The notes beneath the pieces are model-generated. The model made no database searches. It worked only from the letters and a program-made list of their open reading frames with translations, and was not told where the DNA came from. Positions 28,124-39,226 of a stretch of 64,000 bases of DNA are shown here, piece after piece. Numbering within the stretch: the stretch's first letter is position 1; the number at the start of each line of letters is the position of its first letter. A program made the position numbers and the translations under genes. Source of the stretch: Marinobacterium weihaiense (GTDB lineage: Bacteria > Pseudomonadota > Gammaproteobacteria > Pseudomonadales > Balneatricaceae); contig NZ_JAHQZT010000002.1 in the NCBI RefSeq assembly GCF_019061305.1, positions 62,001 through 126,000 of the forward strand. The letters run 5' to 3'.

Positions 28124-28900
28124 TCAAGCCCCTCCTGCACGCAGGTTGTTCAGGAACGGCGCATAGCCGCTCTCGCCCATCCAGAACTGAACCAGATTGG
28201 TGACGCCATTACTGGTCAAAGTAGCGCCGGACAGGCCGTCGATCTTGTGCTCGGCATTGGGTGTAGACGCATCCACGCTGCCCTTGATCAGGCGAATCTG
28301 CGGATCGGTTTTGTCCTCGCCATACACTTCCTTGCCAGGCCACAGTGCCTTCCAGGACGGATTGTCAACTTCACCACCCAGGCCTGGGGTCTCGCCGTGC
28401 GAGAAGAACCCTAGGCCCACGACGGTATTCAGGTCACCTTCCAGTGCCAAGAAACCGTACATGGTGGACCAGAGACCCTTGCCGTGCACCGGCAGAACCA
28501 CTTTGTCAACACTGCCATCTTCGCCCTGCACCAGATAAACCGGTTTGATCTGGGCAATGGATTTGATGCCTGCCTTGTCTTCGCTACGACTCAGACGCAC
28601 ATTCTGCTGCGGATCCTTGGCCGCCTTGGCATCGTCATAACCCGCCGGCACATCGACGTATTTGCCAGTATCCAAATCAACATATTTGGTGGTGATCTGA
28701 GTGAACAGCTCATCCACGCTCTTGTTCGGATCTGAGATACCTGCAGCCGCAAGAATATTGCTCTTACGGTCCAGTTCCTTGTTGGCAACCTGCTGGGGCT
28801 TGAGAATTACAGCCGCTGCTGACACGACTACCGAGCAGACAACACACAGCAGAATGGTCACGAGCAGCGTTTTGCCCATGGTATCGTTATTAGACGACAT
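28124..28900 (-). CDS. nqrC: Na+-NQR subunit C (covalent FMN)
   Basis: NqrC carries a covalently bound FMN and one N-terminal transmembrane helix (about 9-31). The 258-residue protein has the flavinylation motif SGATLTS with the acceptor Thr at about residue 227, matching T225 of Vibrio cholerae, and the [18 protein letters not shown] segment of the FMN-binding domain. The start overlaps the nqrB end by 11 nt. The enzyme that attaches FMN, ApbE, is encoded in the same operon. Confidence 0.97.
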   Translation of the reverse strand: MSSNNDTMGKTLLVTILLCVVCSVVVSAAAVILKPQQVANKELDRKSNILAAAGISDPNKSVDELFTQITTKYVDLDTGKYVDVPAGYDDAKAAKDPQQNVRLSRSEDKAGIKSIAQIKPVYLVQGEDGSVDKVVLPVHGKGLWSTMYGFLALEGDLNTVVGLGFFSHGETPGLGGEVDNPSWKALWPGKEVYGEDKTDPQIRLIKGSVDASTPNAEHKIDGLSGATLTSNGVTNLVQFWMGESGYAPFLNNLRAGGA

Positions 28901-30098
28901 TACGCTTCATCCTCCGCTTGATGTTCGCCTGGACAACGAAGTTGTCGATCAGCGGTGCAAACAAGTTGGCAAACAGAATGGCCAGCATCATACCTTCCGG
29001 GAAGGCCGGGTTAGCCACACGAATCAGAACCACCATGACACCGATCAGGGCACCAAAGGCCCACTTGCCGGCATTAGTCATCGAAGCTGACACCGGGTCG
29101 GTTGCCATGAAGAACATGCCGAAGGCAAAGCCGCCCAGCACCAGATGCCAGTAGAACGGCATGCTGAACATGGGGTTGGTTTCGGAACCGATCATGTTGA
29201 ACAGGCTCGACATGGCCACCATGCCCAGAAATACGCCAGCCACAATGCGCCAGGCTGCAATGCGCGCCATAACGATGACGGAACCGCCAATCAAAATAGC
29301 CAGGGTGGATGTTTCACCTACAGATCCCTGAATAGTGCCGAAGAAAGCATCAAACCAGGTTACCTGGGCATCCAGAATGGCCTGCACACCACCCATGGCC
29401 GCCAGGCCAAGCGGGGTCGCGCCGGAGAAACCGTCAACCGCGGTCCAGATAGCGTCACCAGACATCTGTGCCGGGTAAGCAAAGAACAGGAACGCACGAC
29501 CGGTCAGTGCCGGGTTCAGGAAGTTCTTGCCGGTACCGCCAAAGACTTCCTTGCCGATCACGACACCGAAGCTGATGCCCAGCGCCACCTGCCACAGCGG
29601 GATGGTCGGCGGCAGAATCAGAGCAAACAGGATGGAGGTCACGAAGAAACCTTCGTTGACTTCATGGCCACGCTTCATGGCGAACAGCACTTCCCAGAAG
29701 CCACCTACCACGAAGGTCGTGATGTAGATCGGCAACCAGTAGACCGCACCATGAATGATGTTGTCCCAGATGCTCTCGGGGTTGAAGCCGGTCAGGGACG
29801 CTGCGAGTGCACCGCGCCAGCCACTTGATTCAGTTAGGCCCAGTTCGGCCATGGCAGTATTTGCCTGCAGGCCGACGTTGTACATGCCAAAGAAAATGGC
29901 CGGGAAGGTACACAGCCATACCAGGATCATAATGCGCTTCAGGTCAACCCCATCACGTACGTGTGCGGCCGACTTGGTCACATGACCCGGGGTGTAGAAA
30001 ATGGTGTCCACTGCTTCATACAGTGCATACCAGTTTTCATACTTGCCGCCCTTGTGAAAGTGCGGCTCCATTTTATCCAGAACGGTTCTCAAACTCAT
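28890..30098 (-). CDS. nqrB: Na+-NQR subunit B (covalent FMN, riboflavin, sodium path)
   Basis: NqrB is the largest membrane subunit, with about ten helices, a covalent FMN and the site where quinone is reduced and sodium moves. The 402-residue sequence shows [15 protein letters not shown] with the FMN-bearing Thr in SGAT (about residue 225), [25 protein letters not shown], and [24 protein letters not shown]. It follows nqrA by 12 nt and overlaps nqrC by 11 nt. Confidence 0.97.
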   Translation of the reverse strand: MSLRTVLDKMEPHFHKGGKYENWYALYEAVDTIFYTPGHVTKSAAHVRDGVDLKRIMILVWLCTFPAIFFGMYNVGLQANTAMAELGLTESSGWRGALAASLTGFNPESIWDNIIHGAVYWLPIYITTFVVGGFWEVLFAMKRGHEVNEGFFVTSILFALILPPTIPLWQVALGISFGVVIGKEVFGGTGKNFLNPALTGRAFLFFAYPAQMSGDAIWTAVDGFSGATPLGLAAMGGVQAILDAQVTWFDAFFGTIQGSVGETSTLAILIGGSVIVMARIAAWRIVAGVFLGMVAMSSLFNMIGSETNPMFSMPFYWHLVLGGFAFGMFFMATDPVSASMTNAGKWAFGALIGVMVVLIRVANPAFPEGMMLAILFANLFAPLIDNFVVQANIKRRMKRNVV

Positions 30099-30110
30099 GA
30101 CCAGCCTCTC

Positions 30111-31714
<1,604 letters not shown>

Positions 31715-31741
31715 AAAAAAGGCTGCACTCGGCAGCCTTTT
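31715..31741 (-). terminator. Terminator of the gap gene
   Basis: GGCTGC (721-726 within 31 kb) pairs with GCAGCC (732-737) around a 5-nt loop, extended by A-T pairs; on the minus strand a run of six T follows. It lies 20 nt past the gap stop codon and separates gap from the nqr operon. Confidence 0.88.
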
Positions 31742-31760
31742 CAGCTAAAAAGAGGCCTCA

Positions 31761-33203
31761 TCAGGCCTTGGCTTTAGGGAATGCGTCCAGTGTGCACTTG
31801 GCCAGATGCTGCGCCATGCGCACGACCTGACAGCTGTAACCGAATTCATTGTCGTACCACACGTACAGAACACAACGGTTGCCATCAACGATGGTTGCCA
31901 GCGCATCAACAACACCGGCTGCACGAGAGCCGACAAAATCGGAAGATACCGCTTCCGGAGAGTTGCTGTAATCGATCTGCTTTTGCAGCTCGGAATGCAG
32001 CGCCGCTTCACGCAGGTAGTTGTTCAGCTCTTCCTTGTCGGTTTCTTTACCCAAGTTCAGGTTCAGAATCGCCATGGAAACGTTCGGAGTCGGTACGCGA
32101 ATCGCGTTGCCGGTCAGCTTGCCTTCCAGTTCCGGCAACGCCTTGGCAACCGCTTTAGCCGCACCCGTTTCGGTCAGCACCATGTTCAGCGCCGCTGCAC
32201 GACCACGACGATCACCCTTGTGGTAGTTGTCGATCAGATTCTGGTCGTTGGTGTAGGAGTGAACCGTTTCAACATGACCATTCTCGACACCAAACTGGTC
32301 GTTAACCGCTTTCAGCACCGGCACAATGGCATTGGTGGTGCAAGATGCCGCGGACAGAACGCGATCATCGTCAGACACATCCTGGTGGTTAACACCCATG
32401 ACGATGTTCTTGACACCCTTGCCCGGCGCCGTCAGCAGCGCACGTGCAACGCCTTTGGACTGCAGATGCAGTGACAGGCCGGCTTCATCACGCCAGATAC
32501 CGGTATTGTCGATGACGAGTGCATTCTTGATGCCGTACTGGGTGTAATCAACCTTGTCCGGACCTTCGGCAAAGATCACCTGGATGTAGTTACCGTTGGC
32601 AATAATCGCGTTGTTTTCTTCGTCGATCTGAATGGTGCCCTTAAAGGAACCGTGAACGGAATCGCGACGCAGCAGGCTGGCACGCTTTTCCAGATCATTG
32701 TCGGCTTTACCCTTGCGAACCACGATGGCACGCAGACGCAGTGAATGACCACCACCTGCACGATCCAGCATCAGACGCGCCAGCAGGCGACCGATACGAC
32801 CGAAGCCGTACAGCACAACATCCGTAGACTCATGCGCTTCAGCCGGCTCGGTAGAAGCATCTGCCAGTTCAGCCTGCAGAAATGCCTGCAGGGTACGGCC
32901 GTTGCCTTCATCACGGAATTTTACCGCCAGCTTGCCAATATCGATGTGCGCATTGGTCACATCCATTTCAGCGACAGCTTCCAGCACCGGGAAAGTATCT
33001 ACAACAGAGATTTCCTGACCTTCAACCTGGCGTACGAAGCGATGGGCTTTCAGGATGTTGATGACAGATCGTTTGACGATCAGACGACCGTAAACAGAGA
33101 TTTCTACGTTTCGGTCACGGTACAGACGGCCAACCAGGGGTACCATCGCTTCAGCGATCGCTTCACGGGCTTTCCAGTCTGTAAAAATCAGTTCTTGGCT
33201 CAC
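31761..33203 (-). CDS. gap: Long-form glyceraldehyde-3-phosphate dehydrogenase
   Basis: This GAPDH has 480 residues, about 140 more than the classical enzyme. A helical N-terminal extension (about 1-125) precedes the Rossmann motif LYGFGRIGR (131-139), and the catalytic domain has SAASCTTNA with Cys288. After the second strand of the nucleotide fold the sequence is AIVVRKGKADND, where NAD-specific GAPDHs have an Asp that binds the adenosine ribose; Arg163/Lys164 suggest use of NADP(H), which is an inference. The gene is divergent from mfd by 171 bp, as I recall for the gap-like gene of P. aeruginosa. It may serve gluconeogenesis. Confidence 0.92.
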   Translation of the reverse strand: MSQELIFTDWKAREAIAEAMVPLVGRLYRDRNVEISVYGRLIVKRSVINILKAHRFVRQVEGQEISVVDTFPVLEAVAEMDVTNAHIDIGKLAVKFRDEGNGRTLQAFLQAELADASTEPAEAHESTDVVLYGFGRIGRLLARLMLDRAGGGHSLRLRAIVVRKGKADNDLEKRASLLRRDSVHGSFKGTIQIDEENNAIIANGNYIQVIFAEGPDKVDYTQYGIKNALVIDNTGIWRDEAGLSLHLQSKGVARALLTAPGKGVKNIVMGVNHQDVSDDDRVLSAASCTTNAIVPVLKAVNDQFGVENGHVETVHSYTNDQNLIDNYHKGDRRGRAAALNMVLTETGAAKAVAKALPELEGKLTGNAIRVPTPNVSMAILNLNLGKETDKEELNNYLREAALHSELQKQIDYSNSPEAVSSDFVGSRAAGVVDALATIVDGNRCVLYVWYDNEFGYSCQVVRMAQHLAKCTLDAFPKAKA

Positions 33204-33374
33204 GGGGTAACTCCGAAATTGTCAACGCTCAATTTGGGTGCGCGCATTATCCCCTTTTCGGGGATCCGGGGCAAACCCGTCGACGTAGACTTTGGTCTTC
33301 CGACCTCATGAGGCTGCGCCCTGACGCCACACGGGGTACACTTCGCTTTTACGTGCAGGATCAAGGAGCCAGGT

Positions 33375-36300
33375 TTGTCATCGGTATTCACCCTCCCCAC
33401 TTTCAATGGCCCGGGCGATCAGAAACGGCTGGGGCAAGTTGTCGGCAGTGCGACAGGCCTGCTGATCGACCACATTGCACAGCAGCATGACGGTATCACG
33501 CTGCTAATCAGCCAAGATATGGAAAGCGCCGAGCGACTGCTGCAAGAAGTCACCTTTTTCTGTGGCGATCGTCTGCCTGCAACGTTGCTGCCGGATTGGG
33601 AGACCCTGCCTTACGACAGTTTTTCACCTCACCAGGATATCATTTCCAACCGCATACAGACGTTGCATCAACTGCCAGACCAGACCCGCGGCGTTTTGAT
33701 CGTGACAGCCTCCACTCTGTTGCATCGTTTGCCACCGGTCAGTTTTGTCAGTGCCAACGCCCTGTTTCTGGAAACGGGCCAGAGACTCGACACTCTGGCG
33801 CTGCGCGAGCGTTTTACCGATGCCGGTTATCATGCCGTTGATACCGTGTACGAGCATGGCGAGTTCGCCATTCGCGGTGCCATCATCGACCTTTTCCCGA
33901 TGGGGGCGGACCAGCCCTTGCGCATCGATCTTTTCGATGACGAGATCGATACCATCCGTACCTTTGACCCTGACAGCCAACGCTCGATTGAAAAAGTCGA
34001 CCGCATCCGTCTGTTGCCAGCGCGCGAGTTTCCGTTCGACAGTCAAGCCATTACACGCTTCAAGCAGCGCTGGCGTGAACGCTTTGACGTCGACCACACA
34101 CGCTGCACGACCTACCAGGATGTTGCCAGTGGCCTGACGCCACCTGGGATCGAATACTACACCCCGCTGTTTTTCGACAACCTGGTCACGCTGTTCGACT
34201 ACTTGCCGAATAACACCCTGATTCTGCATGACCGGGCATTGAAGCAGGCGACCGACCAGTTTTGTACCGATGCGCGCCAGCGCCATGACGAGCGTAGCGG
34301 TGATCTGCAGCGTCCAGTACTGACGCCGGAAGAGCTCTTCCTGTCGACCGATGAACTCTTTACCCGACTGCGTGACTACCCCTGTCTGCGCCTCAACACC
34401 GAGGCCGAAGAGATCAAACCCGGCCGTGACAATCTGCCCTGCCAGGAACCGCCCAACCTGACCAGCCAGAACACTCAGACCCCCCTGTCCCGCCTGCAGG
34501 AAACCCTGGGGCAACTGCCGACTTTGATTTGTGCCGAATCGGCTGGTCGCCGCGAGGCACTGCTTGAACACGCCCGCAAGGCCGGCCTCAGTCTGATCGA
34601 GTGCAGCAACTGGGCCGATTTCCTCGAACAGAAACCAACACTGGCCATCACCACATCACCGCTTGAGCTGGGTCTGCACATCGAAGGCCAGCTTCAACTG
34701 GTAACCGAGAGCCAGCTGTTCGGACGCCAGGTCTTTCAACGCCGTCGACGCGAAAAGGAGCAGATCGATGCGGATCAGGCAATCCGCCACCTGTCCGAAC
34801 TGACGATCGGAGCGCCGGTTGTTCATATCGACCACGGCGTGGGGCGCTATCAGGGACTGCAGACCATTGAGCTGGACAACCAGGCCTCCGAGTTCCTAGT
34901 GCTTGAGTATGCGGATGAAGCCAAGCTTTATGTTCCGGTCTCGTCTCTACACCTGATCGGTCGCTATTCAGGCGCCAGTGACGAGTCGGCGCCCCTGCAC
35001 CGTCTGGGTACCGAACAATGGAGCAAAGCCCGCCGCAAGGCGGCCGAAAAGGTGCGCGACTCCGCCGCCGAGCTGCTCGATATCTACGCCCGTCGTGCCG
35101 CACGCAAGGGCTTCAGTTTCGACTGCAGCGACGATGAATATCGACAGTTCGCGGCTAGCTTCCCGTTCGAGGAAACCCCGGATCAGGCCAACGCCATCGA
35201 AGCCGTTGTGACCGACATGCGCGCCGCTGCACCGATGGATCGACTGGTCTGTGGCGATGTGGGTTTCGGCAAGACAGAAGTGGCCATGCGCGCTGCCTTC
35301 ATCGCCGTCCAGAGCGGCAAGCAGGTCGCCGTTCTGGTGCCGACCACGCTCCTGGCCCAACAGCATTTCGAAAATTTCCGTGATCGCTTTGCCGACTGGC
35401 CGGTGACGGTGGAACTGATTTCGCGCTTCAAGAGCGCCAAACAGCAGCAGGCCACGGTTGAGGCTCTGAGCGAAGGCAAAGTGGATATTCTGATCGGCAC
35501 ACACAAACTGCTACAGGGCGACATGCGCTTCAGCGACCTGGGCCTGCTGATCATCGATGAGGAACACCGTTTCGGGGTACAGCAGAAAGAGCGTTTCAAG
35601 TCGCTGCGTTCCGAGGTCGATATACTGACTCTGACCGCCACACCGATTCCCCGCACCCTGAACATGGCCATGTCTGGGATTCGTGACCTGTCGATCATTG
35701 CGACTCCACCCGCACGACGCCTATCGGTAAAGACCTTTGTTCGCCAAAGCGAAAGGCCGATGATAAAAGAAGCGATTTTGCGTGAGCTACTGCGTGGTGG
35801 TCAGGTGTACTACCTGCACAACGAAGTCAAAACCATCGAAAAGACCGCTGCCGAGATCAGCGAACTTGTGCCGGAAGCACGAGTCGCCATCGGCCATGGC
35901 CAGATGCGTGAGCGCGAACTGGAACAGGTCATGAGCGACTTCTACCACAAGCGTTTCAACGTATTGGTTTGCACCACGATCATCGAGACCGGCATCGATG
36001 TTCCCAGTGCCAATACCATTATCATCGACCGTGCAGACAAGTTCGGCCTGGCCCAGCTGCACCAGCTACGTGGCCGTGTCGGGCGTTCACACCACCAGGC
36101 CTACGCCTACCTGCTGACGCCCCCCCCCAAAGTGATGACACCGGATGCGGTCAAGCGCCTGGAGGCCATCGGACAGTCCAGCACGCTTGGAGCCGGTTTT
36201 ACCCTGGCCACCCACGATCTGGAAATTCGTGGTGCCGGCGAGCTGCTGGGTGAGGAGCAAAGCGGACAGATGCAGAGCGTCGGCTTCAGTCTATACATGG

Positions 36301-36818
36301 AGATGCTGGACGAGGCCATCAAGTCGATCCAACAGGGCAAGACTCCAGACCTGGACAAGCCGCTGCATCACGGCTGTGAGATCAACCTGCACCTGCAGGC
36401 TCTAATACCGGATGATTACCTGCCGGACGTACACAACCGCCTGATTCTCTACAAGCGCATTGCCAACGCTGACAGCGCCGAGGCACTGGATGAGTTGCAG
36501 GTGGAAATGATCGATCGCTTCGGCCTGCTGCCGGAGCCTACCCGCAACCTGCTGCGATTGACCCATATCAAACTGCGTGCCGAAGCGCTTGGCATCGTTA
36601 AACTGGATGCCGGCGACAGAGCCGGCCGGGTCGAGTTTGAGGCCGAGCCCAGCGTGGACCCGATGACGCTGATTACCATGATCCAGCGCCAGCCAAAGCG
36701 CTTCCGGCTGGACGGCGGCAGCGTATTGCGATTTACTCAGCCCATGGAGAAGGTCGCTTCCCGCTTCGAAGCCGTGGAAGCCCTGCTGACCCAATTGTCA
36801 CTCAAGGAGAATGCGTAA
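33375..36818 (+). CDS. mfd: Transcription-repair coupling factor Mfd
   Basis: Mfd pushes stalled RNA polymerase off damaged DNA and recruits UvrA. The 1147-residue protein has a UvrB-like N-terminal module (about 1-340), an RNA-polymerase-binding CarD-like domain (about 470-545, VHIDHGVGRYQGL), a RecG-like translocase with Walker A GDVGFGKT (627-634) and DEEHRFGV box, and a C-terminal TRCF domain. The start is TTG at 33375 with AAGGAG six bases upstream. A run of nine C at 36120-36128 encodes Pro916-918 in frame and is a potential slippage site. The CsiV-like gene follows by 3 nt. Confidence 0.96.
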   Translation: MSSVFTLPTFNGPGDQKRLGQVVGSATGLLIDHIAQQHDGITLLISQDMESAERLLQEVTFFCGDRLPATLLPDWETLPYDSFSPHQDIISNRIQTLHQLPDQTRGVLIVTASTLLHRLPPVSFVSANALFLETGQRLDTLALRERFTDAGYHAVDTVYEHGEFAIRGAIIDLFPMGADQPLRIDLFDDEIDTIRTFDPDSQRSIEKVDRIRLLPAREFPFDSQAITRFKQRWRERFDVDHTRCTTYQDVASGLTPPGIEYYTPLFFDNLVTLFDYLPNNTLILHDRALKQATDQFCTDARQRHDERSGDLQRPVLTPEELFLSTDELFTRLRDYPCLRLNTEAEEIKPGRDNLPCQEPPNLTSQNTQTPLSRLQETLGQLPTLICAESAGRREALLEHARKAGLSLIECSNWADFLEQKPTLAITTSPLELGLHIEGQLQLVTESQLFGRQVFQRRRREKEQIDADQAIRHLSELTIGAPVVHIDHGVGRYQGLQTIELDNQASEFLVLEYADEAKLYVPVSSLHLIGRYSGASDESAPLHRLGTEQWSKARRKAAEKVRDSAAELLDIYARRAARKGFSFDCSDDEYRQFAASFPFEETPDQANAIEAVVTDMRAAAPMDRLVCGDVGFGKTEVAMRAAFIAVQSGKQVAVLVPTTLLAQQHFENFRDRFADWPVTVELISRFKSAKQQQATVEALSEGKVDILIGTHKLLQGDMRFSDLGLLIIDEEHRFGVQQKERFKSLRSEVDILTLTATPIPRTLNMAMSGIRDLSIIATPPARRLSVKTFVRQSERPMIKEAILRELLRGGQVYYLHNEVKTIEKTAAEISELVPEARVAIGHGQMRERELEQVMSDFYHKRFNVLVCTTIIETGIDVPSANTIIIDRADKFGLAQLHQLRGRVGRSHHQAYAYLLTPPPKVMTPDAVKRLEAIGQSSTLGAGFTLATHDLEIRGAGELLGEEQSGQMQSVGFSLYMEMLDEAIKSIQQGKTPDLDKPLHHGCEINLHLQALIPDDYLPDVHNRLILYKRIANADSAEALDELQVEMIDRFGLLPEPTRNLLRLTHIKLRAEALGIVKLDAGDRAGRVEFEAEPSVDPMTLITMIQRQPKRFRLDGGSVLRFTQPMEKVASRFEAVEALLTQLSLKENA

Positions 36819-36821
36819 CTC

Positions 36822-37478
36822 ATGGCTTCATCACTGCGCCGCTCACTGGCTCTGGCTGCTATGGCGGCCCTGCCCACACTGACCCAGGCCGCCAGCCTCT
36901 ACAAGGTTGAAATGCTTGTGTTCAGCCATGAGAACACTGCTGCCGACCTGCAACAGGAATACTGGCCACAGCAGCCCCCGCTCGACCTCAGCGGTGCTGT
37001 CCATACGCAGCCCTGGGATGGCTACCCGCTTGCGAATTTTGAAGAGCTGCCACCAAATGACCGCTTCCTGGCCGGTAGCGCAGCCGCATTGCAACGCGAT
37101 CCAAACTACCGGGTGATCTACCATGGTGGCTGGCTTCAATCGATTGGTGCAGAATCACGCGCGCGTGAAGTGCGCATTTCGGCCAGTCAGGGAAAGTTCG
37201 AATTGGACGGTAGCATCCGTCTGCACAAACAGCGCTTTCTGCATGCCCATCCGGTGATTGATCTCAAGACACACGACACGGGAGCACCGGCACGGAATAA
37301 TACCCCAGAGTCGACGACAGACTCGGGGCAGGCAGCACTAACGGCCGCGGCACTGCCGGATGCCATCGAAGACAGCCTGTGGCGCCTTGACCAGACACGC
37401 CGCATGCGCTCCAACGAAACTCACTACATCGACCATCCGCGCTTTGGCATTTTACTGCGCATTCGCGCACTGAACTGA
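36822..37478 (+). CDS. CsiV-like exported protein
   Basis: This 218-residue protein has a clear signal peptide (MASSLRRSLALAAMAALPTLTQA, cleavage after about residue 23) and the CsiV/DUF-type start of the mature part, YKVEMLVFSHENT, which resembles the peptidoglycan-binding protein CsiV of Vibrio, reported to affect septal cell-wall synthesis. Near the C-terminus, RRMRSNETHYIDHPRFGILLRI is typical of the family. The start lies 3 nt after the mfd stop with AAGGAGA in the mfd tail, so it is co-transcribed with mfd. It converges with cydC with only 14 bp between. Confidence 0.72.
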   Translation: MASSLRRSLALAAMAALPTLTQAASLYKVEMLVFSHENTAADLQQEYWPQQPPLDLSGAVHTQPWDGYPLANFEELPPNDRFLAGSAAALQRDPNYRVIYHGGWLQSIGAESRAREVRISASQGKFELDGSIRLHKQRFLHAHPVIDLKTHDTGAPARNNTPESTTDSGQAALTAAALPDAIEDSLWRLDQTRRMRSNETHYIDHPRFGILLRIRALN

Positions 37479-37492
37479 CCGAAACCGGCAGG

Positions 37493-39226
37493 CTATAACG
37501 CCAGCAGCTGATTGAAGCGGCTATCCGAACGCGCTTTCAGCTCGGCTGGCGTACCCGCCTCTAGCAGGCTCCCCTTATCTAGAATCAGAATTCGATCAAA
37601 GGCTTCAGCCATCTGCAAATGGTGGCTGATCATAACCAGGGTACGACCGGCTTCGAAGCAAGCCCGCAAGACAGCCGACATGACCCGCGACTCGGTTTCG
37701 GCATCCAACCCTTCCGTGGGCTCATCCAAGATCAGCACCGGAGAGGGTTTAAGCAGCGCTCGTGCTAGCGCCAGGCGCTTGCGCTGCCCCCCGGACAACC
37801 GGTTGCCGGACTCACCAATCGGCCATGACAGCGGCTGCTCCCCTAGGGCTTCATCAAGCTCAACCATAGACAGCACGTTCAGCATCTCGACGTCAGGCAT
37901 TTCAGCGCCGGCCAAACGGAGATTATCCGCCACACTCCCCGCAAACAGCTGTACCGGTTGAGACAGTACACTCAGCTGAGTTCTGAGCGTCGACTCGTCG
38001 AATGTCTCAACCGGACACCCTCCGAGCAGCACGCGACCGGTGTCTGCGGCATGAAAACGGGCCAACAGATTGACCAGACTACTCTTGCCACTCCCGGTAT
38101 GCCCCAGCACCAGCACCCGCTCACCGGGGCGTATGCAAAACGATAGCCGATCAATCGCCGGCGGGGCATCGTTGGCATAGCAAAGACTGACTTGGTCAAA
38201 CTCGATCTCACCGGGGCGCATCGGCATCGCACCGTGCTCAGGAAATTGCTGCATGACAGGCTGCTGACTGATATCCAACAGGCGCTCGGCTGCCGCCGAG
38301 GTTTTGCTCAAATACTGATATGCCAGCGGCAACGGCGCTACAGCTTCAAAGACGGCCAACACACAGAACAGCAACATCGCCAAGTGCGCCGGTGCCAAAC
38401 CACCAGCCTGCACCTGATCGATACCCAGCATCAAGGTCACCAGCCCGGCCACACCACCAATAAATACAACCAATGCCGAGGTCAGGCCAGAAATCAACGC
38501 CATGCGCAGCTGCGTTCTCTGCAATTGCCTCTCAACCGCCTGTACTTGTTCGATCGCGGCACCCACACCGCCATAAATGTGCAGATCCGCCTGCCCTTGA
38601 ACCATACCGAGCAGGCGAACGCGTAAATCGCTTAGCAACGTTACCTGACGCTGGCCAAGGGTCCGCCCAACCTGTTGTGCAATCAGCGGCAATACCACGC
38701 CTGCCAATGCCAGCCCGACCAGTGCTACACCCGCAATCGATGGGCTGTAGAGCGCCAGAAAAATACCCACCAGCAACGCAACCAGCACAGCAACCAAGGT
38801 GGGCACCAGCACCCGCAGGTAGAGGTTGTCCAGTGCATTGATGTCGGCCACCAGCCGATTGAGCAGATCCCCTGAACGGTACCCCTGCAGCCGCGCCGGC
38901 CCCAGCGCTTCCAGACGACGATAAAACCAGCCGCGCAGGTAAGCCAGCATTCGAAAAGTTGCTTCATGCGTGGTAATTCGCTCCAGATAGCGACCGGCCG
39001 TACGCGCAAGGGCAAAGCCTCGCACGCCGGCCCCCGGAGTAAAGTAATTGAACTGCTGTGACGATAGTGCGGAAACGCCTGCCAGGGCGGCAGCAGATAT
39101 GAACCAGCCTGACAGCGTGAGTAGACCAATGGCGGCCAGAAGCGTCACCAAACTCAGCAATATGCCGGCCAGCACCCAACCTTTCTGCCTGAACAGCATG
39201 GACACGAATGGCAACAGTGACCTCAT
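37493..39226 (-). CDS. cydC: Thiol reductant ABC exporter subunit CydC
   Basis: CydC with CydD exports glutathione/cysteine to the periplasm and is needed for cytochrome bd assembly. The 577-residue protein fuses a six-helix ABC transmembrane domain (about 15-320) to an ATPase domain with Walker A GHTGSGKSSLVN, signature LSGGQRKRLALARAL and Walker B VLILDEPTEGLD. ATG overlaps the cydD stop (ATGA at 39223-39226). It is the last gene of the minus-strand run starting at sohB. No cydAB genes are in the window. Confidence 0.92.
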   Translation of the reverse strand: MRSLLPFVSMLFRQKGWVLAGILLSLVTLLAAIGLLTLSGWFISAAALAGVSALSSQQFNYFTPGAGVRGFALARTAGRYLERITTHEATFRMLAYLRGWFYRRLEALGPARLQGYRSGDLLNRLVADINALDNLYLRVLVPTLVAVLVALLVGIFLALYSPSIAGVALVGLALAGVVLPLIAQQVGRTLGQRQVTLLSDLRVRLLGMVQGQADLHIYGGVGAAIEQVQAVERQLQRTQLRMALISGLTSALVVFIGGVAGLVTLMLGIDQVQAGGLAPAHLAMLLFCVLAVFEAVAPLPLAYQYLSKTSAAAERLLDISQQPVMQQFPEHGAMPMRPGEIEFDQVSLCYANDAPPAIDRLSFCIRPGERVLVLGHTGSGKSSLVNLLARFHAADTGRVLLGGCPVETFDESTLRTQLSVLSQPVQLFAGSVADNLRLAGAEMPDVEMLNVLSMVELDEALGEQPLSWPIGESGNRLSGGQRKRLALARALLKPSPVLILDEPTEGLDAETESRVMSAVLRACFEAGRTLVMISHHLQMAEAFDRILILDKGSLLEAGTPAELKARSDSRFNQLLAL

